A stretch of DNA of 64,000 bases, taken from the NCBI GenBank assembly GCA_933207985.1, contig OW240912.1, forward strand, positions 248,660,265 to 248,724,264. The letters run 5' to 3'. The position numbers and the translations under genes are program-made. The number at the start of each line of letters is the position of its first letter. Position 1 is the first letter of the stretch. This document shows, piece after piece, positions 48,291 through 64,000 of this stretch. The notes under the pieces were generated by a model. That model had not been told where the DNA came from. It was given only the letters and a program-made list of their open reading frames with translations, and searched no databases. The DNA is from Pelobates cultripes. Lineage: Eukaryota; Chordata; Amphibia; Anura; Pelobatidae.

Positions 48291-48859
48291 CTGAACCATG
48301 TAATACAAAGAAAGTAAATTACAATAAACACAGCAGCAACTGAGAACTTGGCAAATACAATTCTTAACATTTAGTAAGAAATCTCAAAATGACACACTAT
48401 TAGCCTACGCACAGAAACCTTGTATTGCGTGTTGGCATTGCAGGGCAGACTTGGTATAACTCAAAGGCAAAATTATTATTCTTTATGGTTTAGCCATTCT
48501 AACAGACCCTGCTCAATAAACACCCACTCCCCCCCCCCATCACCTCTGTCTTTTTTTATCCTGAGTTTTCTCACAACTTTTGATTTCCTGCTTTCTTATG
48601 CAATCCCTTCCAATCTCTCTTTGTCCCATGACATGATCAGTATCTGCGTATATATTATATAATACTTAATAGTTGCAAAGTATGTTACTAAATATACATA
48701 TATATATTTTTAATGTATTAATGTATGTATAATATACTTACTGCATAGCATGTTACAATATATACATTTATAATAGAATACTGCACAGCACGTTACTAAT
48801 ATATATTAATAATATACTGTGTGTTCCTATAGAATCCCTTATGAATCTACCTCTGTATC

Positions 48860-49191
48860 TGCCAACGGTCACTCACAATGTAAACACATTACTGGCTCCA
48901 CAGGCGGATGCTCAGCCACCAGCAAAGCAGCCAATCACATCCAACGGGAGACAACAGCAGCCAATCCCATTGCAGACCAACGGCCAATCACAGGAAATGC
49001 CGTCGTTGCCAAGAGCGACACTTCCGTATTCCAAAGCCTCGCCGTAGAACTCAACGGAAGAATGCCGAGTTCTAAACACTAGAGACACCCCATAGCATTA
49101 TATCCGACGGATTTTGGTCTTCAGGAAAATGACCGCCTCTCCATAGGTGTAGGCTGAATGTTATTGCCTGTTCGAACTGCCACTGTCACAG
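48860..49191. promoter_or_regulatory. Bidirectional OFD1/TRAPPC2 promoter and first-exon region
   Basis: This lies between the two divergent start regions and is richer in CG than its surroundings. It holds three CCAAT boxes on the plus strand (48931, 48961, 48984), an X-box-like motif at 49005-49019, and ETS-like cores (CACTTCCG at 49019, ACGGAAG near 49054). A donor-like CACAG/GTAATG at 49191 could end a non-coding TRAPPC2 exon 1. On the minus strand, GTGAGTGACC at about 48876 could be the donor of a non-coding OFD1 exon 1. Transcription start sites cannot be placed from sequence alone. Confidence 0.7.
49005..49019. promoter_or_regulatory. Candidate RFX X-box
   Basis: GTTGCC AAG AGCGAC: two inverted RFX half-sites with a 3-bp spacer and one mismatch to the RGYAAC half. 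X-boxes drive ciliary genes, and OFD1 is one, so position and gene function agree. Binding is inferred. Confidence 0.5.
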
Positions 49192-49365
49192 GTAATGGAG
49201 CCGTCAGTATTCCAATCTGTCAGTATGTATTCTACATTGGAGTGAGCCGAGTGTGTTCCAGGTTCTGTGACATGTTTTGATGTTGTAATTTGGACTTGTG
49301 ATAGGTGGGGACTGTGTACCATGTCGGTGCTGGGAGAGGAAAGTCACTGGATAGACCTAGATTAA

Positions 49366-49395
49366 TAATAATAATAATAATAATTAATAATAATA
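49366..49395. repeat. (TAA)n microsatellite
   Basis: About nine AAT/TAA units, interrupted once. Confidence 0.9.
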
Positions 49396-49584
49396 GCAAT
49401 ACTGACACGGTCAATGGCTATATCTGTCCTGTGGGGAAATACTGCTATTGGAGTTTTAGTGACATTTTAACCAGGAGAATCCAGTGATGGTGGTTTTTCC
49501 CCCCCAAATACTCGCCTTTTATATCATGTATACAGAATAACTGCTTAATTAAACTAAACCTGCTTTGGTGACTATAGTGCCCCA

Positions 49585-49730
49585 TGACATTTTCCAGTGG
49601 GGAGGACGAAGCTCTTCTGACCTGAAATTTGGAGAGGGAGTCAGTGGTGCAGTTAGTGTCACTAATGATATTGTACAGGGCTGCGGAATGTGTGGGAGCT
49701 TTATAAATAATAATAATAATAAATATGACC
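49585..49730 (+). repeat. SINE-like repeat tail
   Basis: GTACAGGGCTGCGGAATGTG followed by GGAGCTTTATAAATAATAAT and (AAT)n. The same tail type is found at about 2310 (plus) and about 2970 (minus). The head of the element is not recognisable. Confidence 0.5.
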
Positions 49731-49821
49731 ATTTGTAAAGTGTTCCTCTGGTTCCCCCCAACACCATATGACTTGACTCAGTCGGGTTTGCTTGGCCTGT
49801 TTGCAAATAATGTAGCGCGCA

Positions 49822-50258
49822 TTAAAGGGACACTTTTGGCACTGTAGCTGCGACATTTCATTGAAGTGGTTACAGTGTCTGGAGTCCCCTGGCACAGTCC
49901 CTTCATTAGATGTTAAAACCATTTTTAATACTAAATGAGAGACCACAGCTTCCCATCCCCTATGTGCTGCTTGCGCTAATGAGGAAGCATCAACTGGAGT
50001 TGCTGTGGGTTGATGTAATTGGATGAGAGTGTTAACTCACCACTTTTAGCCTACCACAGCCACAAATGCTGGTATGGCTAGAAGGAAGTGTGTCATTTCT
50101 GCCTTAGTCATACATCCACTGAGGGCTGGACTGTGGGTAGCCAGGGATCCAAATTCAGTATTAAAATGCTTGAAAATGGTTTGATTGAGAGATAGTGCTA
50201 GGGAACTCCAAGTACTATAACCAATTCATTGAGATAACATGGTTATAGTGCCTTTTAA
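49822..50258. mobile_element. T2-type MITE
   Basis: TTAA ends; left terminus TTAAAGGGACACTTTTGGCA, right end (inverted) TTAAAAGGCACTATAACCAT. It lies in the TRAPPC2 5' intron. Confidence 0.7.
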
Positions 50259-50320
50259 ATTTTGGTGATATGACAAGTCCTATCCAGCAACTACTTTTTG
50301 GAGTTATGGTCCTTAAATAC

Positions 50321-50935
50321 TTAAAGGGACACTATATAGTCACCAGAAAAACTACGTCTTAAAGGGACACTATAGTCACCGGAACAACTACAGCTTATTG
50401 AATTTGTTCTGGTTAGTAGAATCATTACCTTCAGGCTTTTTGCTGTAAACACTGTCTTTTCAGAGAAAATGCAGTGTTTACATTACAGCCTAGTGATAAC
50501 TTCACTGGCCACTCCTCAGATAGCTGTTAGAGATCCTTCCTGGGTCATGGCTGCCTAAAATGCATACAAACATTCAGTGTCTCCACCCTCTGCATGCAGA
50601 CACTGAATTTTCCTCATATATATTCATTGATTCAATTCATCTCTATGAGGAGATGCTGATTGGCCAGGGCTGTATTTGAATCATGCTGGCTCTGCCCCTA
50701 ATCTGCCTCTTTGTCAGCCTCAGCCAATCCTATGGGGAAGCATTGTGATTGGATCAGGCCACCACTTCTGATGATGTCAGCAGACTGCTTGTTTTTTTGT
50801 TTCTGGCTTGAATACAGTAATATCTTGCTATATTTATGGCGTCAGGAGGGGCCCAGGGGGGCTAGATGGTGGTTTTAACACTTTAAGGTCAGGAATACAT
50901 GTATGTGTTCCTGGCCCTATAGTAAACCTTCAATG
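50321..50935. mobile_element. Two stacked T2 MITE heads plus body
   Basis: TTAAAGGGACACTATATAGT at 50321 is followed only 38 bp later by a second head TTAAAGGGACACTATAGTCA at 50359. The body then runs to GGTCAGGAATACATGTATGT without a TTAA end. Confidence 0.75.
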
Positions 50936-58660
<7,725 letters not shown>

Positions 58661-59110
58661 ATAAAGAGCCGTGCTGTGGAGCATCCATCTGAGATCATTT
58701 ATTTTGATGCTCTGTACTGCAGATCCTTTGTCAGCACTGCATCGCTTACCAGGCAGTGCTATAGTGATGTACATAATAAACCTATATGTATAACAGCTTG
58801 ATTGCACTTTTTCAGCACCAATTGCTGATGTAAATATCAGAATAGTGACAGTGTAGATCAAGTACTGCTCTTTAACATAAACCTCTACATAGTTTAAAAA
58901 AAAAAAGTTAATTTTAAAGCATCCTTATTTAAATTGTATAAAGTCTTCTGCTTAATGTATGCCATCCCCAACTTTACCCATCATATGCATGCATTTGTTA
59001 TACATATGTAGTTTCTCTGTATGTTTACAGAAATCAAAATCAGTTTATGCATACTAATGCTACATACAATAGTTTGATGAAAAATAAAGACATACCGTGT
59101 TTTAAGAGCT
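58661..59110 (+). other. TRAPPC2 3' UTR with poly(A) signals
   Basis: AATAAA occurs at 58660-58665 (overlapping the stop codon), 58775-58780 and 59083-59088. The last is followed by a T/G-rich stretch and a T run and is the likeliest main end. Usage cannot be decided from sequence. Confidence 0.6.
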
Positions 59111-59224
59111 TCTTTGGTTGACTTTTTTTTTTTTTTTTTAGAATTGTCTCTTAAAAGAATTTGTTCCTAACTCTGTAGTCTGTGCCTAGTTCTGTCATAA
59201 AATGTGATTAAAATCCCTTGGTGT

Positions 59225-59567
59225 TGCTCACCTCTCTCCCTCTCATGATGTCATTGAGTAGGGCATAGCCTTCTCCACAATGGTTCAATCCAATGCTTTT
59301 TGTAGAGTAGTATTGGGACCACATCCAAACTCCCCCACAGGAAAGCAATGTATTCAGTGCTTTCTAATGGGCTTCTAAGCGGTTTATTCAGACACTGCCG
59401 CTGAAGTGCTTGTAGTGGCTGTCAGGAAAACGGCCACTAGAGGTGGATTTAATCCTGCTTGTAAACATTGCCATTTCTTATAATAAAAATAAAAACACTG
59501 CAGGGTTAAAAGGACAGGGCCACTGCACACAGACCACTTTGAGATTAAGTTGCCTGTGTCCCTTAAA
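59225..59567. mobile_element. Degenerate T2-type MITE
   Basis: Internal blocks GTAGTGGCTGTCAGGAAAAC, GGCCACTAGAGGTGGAT and CTGCAGGGTTAA match the 12427/61634 subfamily. Its right end CCTTAAAG is near 59565. Confidence 0.5.
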
Positions 59568-61051
59568 GAGTATTTGAAACACCTGGCAAGCTCAGCCATT
59601 GGGGTGGTTGTCCAAAGTTTAGTTACAGGGCTGGTATTTCTCTTTAAAATAATGGCACTGTTACACACTGAAGGCTATATGTCAGTTTTAAATGTACATT
59701 GCAGTCTGTTCCTCATGATATCTTCATTGTACTTTTTTTTTTATGGTAATTTTAAATTGTGCAGTATGCAGTGCTGTTATTGTGAGAACAAATGTTTATA
59801 CCGAAACATGGTAAATGACAAATGTTGTGTGCCAATGTCGAGTTGCTAAATAAGTCCTTTTATAAAATTATTTCCAATGGTACCTTTATCCATACTGTCT
59901 AGATGAATGCTAAAATGTGGAATGTATGTTGCCCAAGCCATGCAGTTATGGGCACGGGCTGCTTTGTGGGGAGTTTTGGTGCCAGGCAGGGAGTGTGGTT
60001 ACGGTGGAGAGTCGGACTGGCCCACAGGGACGTTTGAGGAGCGATGGCATCCAAAACTGCTACTCACAATGCTCAGGACTCTGGTCCGCTGAGATTTAGC
60101 ATGATGTAATATCCAGGTATCCAACACGAGAGCATGGAACAGGCTGCACACCCACTATTGATAATCTGTGCTGTTTGTGGTTGTTGAGCAGTGTATATGG
60201 GTCAGTATATAACCATCACATACATCTAGCATACACTACACTTTCTTCAAGCACCAGTGCTCTCTGTGCGCACGCACACAGCGCTAGCACAGACTAGGGG
60301 AAGGCAATGGGTAGGTTGCAAAATAAACTTAAATGTCAAAAGTAGCCATGTGTGACTATAACAGTGTTAGTCTTTTTAGCATGGGCTATTTTTGCCTCTT
60401 TTTCCCTTTAAAAAGCCCTGTCACTGTCCAGGGCTCTTGGTAGGGGTCCCCAATATTTTTAATACAACTTTTATATCACAAACCTGCACACGAAAAACAC
60501 ACTTCTACCAAAAAGAAAGAAAGCTGAATACTGGTTGGTCAAATGTTTTTAATTGCATACACAAATCAGAATGATAAGGGCAATCTTTTGTAAATCTAAA
60601 CAAAAATGCATGGTTTGAAAGTCCATGGAAGACATGTTATTGCTACAATAATTACACCCAGAATAGTATAAGTATTTAAACTAAATTGATAGTTAAACCT
60701 GGACTTTGCTTTCATACAAAATACACAGGTTATTTGTGCATTTGTAGTGGCATACAGTACATGTATAAAAACACAATTGCAATTGATCATCAAATACTTG
60801 GGAAAAAGAAAAATAGCAGAATATCATGGCAGCCAGTTTAGATGCATGTGTCAAGATGTATTCACGGACACAATTGTGGTGGCATGAATACCAAACTTCA
60901 ATATCCAGACCCAAATGGTAGAAGTGGAGAATTTTAGCAATTCTTATTTCAACCTACATTTCATAACTTAACTCTCTAAATTTGCTAATGCAAATTGAGT
61001 CATTTTAATTTGGCTGAAAACTCTAGCATCTTACGTTCAATGTATTCATTA
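59568..61051. other. Intergenic, no gene seen
   Basis: No exon or RAB9A-like coding sequence on either strand. The minus strand at 60.6-60.95 kb has short open frames without known domains. Confidence 0.5.
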
Positions 61052-61464
61052 TTAAAGAGACCTTCCACTGCCTACGTACAAACTAAAAAAAAAAAAAATA
61101 CTTTAACTATACATTTTTTTGCATTGGGGGTATATCTAAAAACAGTTTGCAAAATCTGCAGCCTTCACAAACACTCGCCTTCTTTTCCAGCTAAGACGTT
61201 CTATGGCGGCCCAATCACAGACTTCCAAATGCAACTCAATTAGAAGCCTTTGCAAGGCAGGTACTCTGGGCAATTGCTGCCTCTTAAGTTTAGCTCAACT
61301 CGGCTAAGCAACCATGACGTAAAAGGATAAGTTGTGATTGACAGGTTAATTTATAATAGTGGCAATTTCTATTAACCTACTTTTTTAATAAAAATGTTAA
61401 AGGACATATTTCAAACAAAGCACTTCAAGCTGAAATGCTTTTGTTCTTTTGAGTGTCCCTTTAA
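61052..61464. mobile_element. T2-type MITE, subfamily with long unique core
   Basis: Left end TTAAAGAGACCTTCCACTGC and right end (inverted) TTAAAGGGACACTCAAAAGA, with TTAA on both sides. The core CTATGGCGGCCCAATCACAG recurs, diverged, at about 63580. Confidence 0.75.
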
Positions 61465-61633
61465 CTGAACGCTACCAAATTAAGCCCAATATCTCCTTGC
61501 TATTTTCAGCTAAATCCTGTTGCTGCAGTGAGATTCATTTGAACACAGCTCAACCGAATTGCATTCAAATATTAAAAGATCCTGCTCAGGTAACATGGAG
61601 AGTTGGGGTTTATATCTCGTTACAGAATTAAGG

Positions 61634-62114
61634 TTAAAGGGACACTCGAGGCACCCAGACCACTTCTGCCCATTGGAGCGGTCTGGGTGCCAACTCCCAC
61701 TACCCTTAACCCTGCAACTGTAATTATTGCAGTTTTCATAAACTGCAATAATTACCTTGCAGGGTTAACCCCTCCTCTAGTGGCTGTCTACTAGACAGCC
61801 ACTAGAGGGCACTTCTTGGTCCATAGCATCACTGGACATCCTCATGCTGTGTGAGGACCTCCAGTGTCACGCAAATCCCCATAGGAAAGCATTGAAAAGC
61901 ATTTTCAATGCTTTCCTATGGAGAGGTCTATTGCACCGGCTGACGTAATGAAGGGGAGGAGCGGCAACGGAGGAAGAAGCAGCGACGTGGGACATGTCGC
62001 TGCCTTTGGTAAGTGACTGAAGGGGGTTTTCACCCCTTCAGCAACCGGAGGTGGGAGGGGACCTGCAGTTCCAGGAAAACTGATTGTTTTCCTGGCACTG
62101 GAGAGTCCCTTTAA
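61634..62114. mobile_element. T2-type MITE, inverted relative to the 12427 copy
   Basis: TTAA ends; termini TTAAAGGGACACTCGAGGCA and (inverted) TTAAAGGGACTCTCCAGTGC. Hairpins TTGCAGTTTTCATAAACTGC and CCTCTAGTGGCTGTCTACTA with its complement. A GAAAGCATTGAAAAGCATTT palindrome occurs at about 61880. Confidence 0.9.
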
Positions 62115-63429
62115 GAAAGGTCTGCAATAGCATTTTGGAGCTTTGAGTTATAAGTGCAGTCTCCTTGATCTGTATTGGAAATTGGGACAACTGAACAACC
62201 AAATTTAGATGCAATTGGACAAGTAGCATGGAGACTACTGATTTCAACATAGTACAAATTTGGTTGAAAAGAACCATACTTGTCTTCCATGACATTTGGT
62301 TAAAACAGATGAATTGTGATGATTGAACAGCATTCTGCATTCATTGAATAGACTCCTTGGTGAATACAATTGCTGGAGTTTAACATGGAAAGCCTGGTTC
62401 TCTACATTCTGGCAGTAAATTAAATCAGAATGGGAGATGCAGCAGTAACTGCCAAGCAAGTTATAGGAGTATCAAATGTTGCAAGGCAGCCCTCAAGGAA
62501 GTATAGGGCTATGGTTGTACTAGGTCAAATTCCTCCAACACAAATCACCACTTTAAATATTCTTACAGTTTAGGTTTATGATGGTTGTGCATATACAAAA
62601 AAACCTAAACCAGCAGCGAGATAATTTGGTTATAACTAACAAATCAATTTGGAATACCCTGGCATTCTTCTATGATACAGACATATCTAGATTGGTATTT
62701 ATTTACAGGGCAGACGAATTGGATATAGATCAGATAATGTGTAAATAAACACGTGCTTAATTCTCTAAAATGTGTTTTTTTCAGTATTATGCAGTGAGAA
62801 CTTTCAATAGTTACCCATAGTTAAAAATCAGAGCAACTGTGAAAAACTCTGCAAAATAAGGTGCAATTTTACAGATTTCTATGTTCTCTGCAGATCAGTT
62901 TAACAATGGAAACTAGCACAGTATGTAAAGGGAGGATCGTTTTATGTAATATGTATTACAAAAGGGGCATTCTAAAACAACCTTGGCACCTGAGTCAAAC
63001 GATTTTGAAACAAATTGACAGTTACCCAAATTCCCAAGCCAATTAATTCTATCTAAATAAGGGCAAAATTGATACAAATACAGAAGGGGAAGTTCCTCTT
63101 TAGTTACATCTGAGAAGGGTTTTGGACTGTGGGTGCCCACGGGATCCAGGTGTTAAGGTGATCAAGACAATTTGTCTCTTCAATATGAAATGGTGCCAAG
63201 GGACTAGTCAGAATGCATCTTTAGGGATAAAAATAAATAAATGCATATTTCTCATCCTAAACCTATATTAAAAACAAAAAAATTATACAAATCAGTATGT
63301 GTAAGATTTCATGTATAATGTATCACTTTCATTAGTCTAAACAGTTATGCGCTGACTGTTTTCTTCTATTAGCAGTCAAAAATCCTATTTTTCAGCTACG
63401 TTGACTTAAAAAGACTACTACCAGAATAA
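62115..63429. other. Intergenic, no gene seen
   Basis: No coding or clear repeat signal on either strand. Confidence 0.5.
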
Positions 63430-63720
63430 AAAAATAAAAAAAAGTGTTTAGTGCATATACCCCAATGGAACATGAATGCATTAATTATGCTTTTCTTCTT
63501 TGGGGGTATTTTTAGAAACCTTGCAAACCTGTATTTCTTGTATCCTGCCTTTGCAAGCCCTCCCCTTCGTCCCCAGCCCAGACTTTCTGTGGATGTCCAA
63601 TCAAAGACTTCCCAATGCAGCTCAATGAGAAGACAGGTGCTCTTGGCAATTGCTGCTTCTTGAGTTTAGCTCCATTGAGCTAAACAAACCAGAATGTAAC
63701 AGGACCGGGGATGTAACAAA
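63430..63720. repeat. Second copy of the 61-kb MITE core
   Basis: TTTGGGGGTATTTTTAGAAA, TGCAAGCCCTCC and CTTCCCAATGCAGCTCAATG parallel the core at 61120-61340. Clean TTAA ends are not visible. Confidence 0.55.
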
Positions 63721-64000
63721 GTGAATTTAGAAAGGTGTCACTTTTTTTTTTTTTGCAAAAAGAGACACACTCTTCACACAAACTTTGATATTGAGAGAAA
63801 AACAAATAAAGTGGCATGGTGTTCATTGTCAGCGTGAATAGACATTATTCTAGAGAGCCCTGACTACCTTTTTCTGACTCAGGGATCAATGGCTTCCTCT
63901 ACCTCAGAATAATGTGCCAACAAGTCTTTTATCGCCCCCATGCCAAGCACTTTAACTGGATATTTAAATCCGGCATTGGTAAACTACAGCTACAATAAAC

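Noticed and set aside
48819..49082. Small frames in the promoter interval
   Set aside because: Chance frames in a CG-richer promoter. They lie upstream of, and out of frame with, both genes.
59568..64000. Search for RAB9A, the expected convergent neighbour
   Set aside because: No GTPase motif (GDGGVGKSS-like, DTAGQE-like or NKID-like) is readable on either strand in this stretch.

Overview
This window is vertebrate nuclear DNA and most likely comes from an anuran amphibian. It is AT-rich, with short exons in long introns. It is full of TTAA-flanked elements that match the T2/Kolobok MITEs known from frogs, alongside Tc1, L1-like, L2-like and CR1-like copies. No bacterial-type or organellar genes are present. 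The ORFs are short because the coding sequence is split into exons; I joined the exons by homology, splice sites and reading-frame phase.

Two real genes are present, head to head. (1) OFD1, a centriole, centriolar-satellite and cilium-base protein, lies on the minus strand from about 48.3 kb down to 2.8 kb. I find 19 phase-consistent coding exons giving 952 codons. The last coding exon or exons are not found and probably lie left of base 1. (2) TRAPPC2 (sedlin), a core TRAPP subunit, lies on the plus strand at 51.5-58.7 kb. Its four coding exons give exactly 140 codons, the usual vertebrate length. The interval at about 48.86-49.19 kb looks like a shared bidirectional promoter, with three CCAAT boxes, an RFX X-box-like motif and ETS-like sites. 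The divergent OFD1/TRAPPC2 pair is also found on the human X chromosome. The usual mammalian outer neighbours, GPM6B and RAB9A, are not recognisable in this window.

Layout from left to right. 0.3-1.9 kb: a decayed Tc1 element with intact ends. 2.8-7.8 kb: the last OFD1 exons found, an LTR-like repeat, a CR1-like LINE and GC-rich 'AACGCG' repeats. 8.4-9.6 and 13.8-14.4 kb: two elements with similar ends (GGGATCGACCGAT type) but different internal tandem arrays. 15.0-17.7 kb: a Tc1 element split by an L2-like LINE. 17.9-31.9 kb: the densest block of OFD1 exons. 32.1-36.1 kb: L1-like insertions with clear target duplications, one nested in another. 36.8 kb: an OFD1 exon. 37.1-41.9 kb: a near full-length decayed L1. 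42.2-48.3 kb: the N-terminal OFD1 exons. 49.2-58.7 kb: TRAPPC2, whose introns carry many T2 MITEs and a 66-bp-arm palindrome. 58.7-64 kb: 3' UTR and intergenic MITEs.

The strongest finding is that the intron between TRAPPC2 coding exons 2 and 3 carries the full sequence hallmarks of a U12-dependent AT-AC intron. I saw no convincing new protein system. The novelty here lies in splicing, the promoter and transposon architecture.
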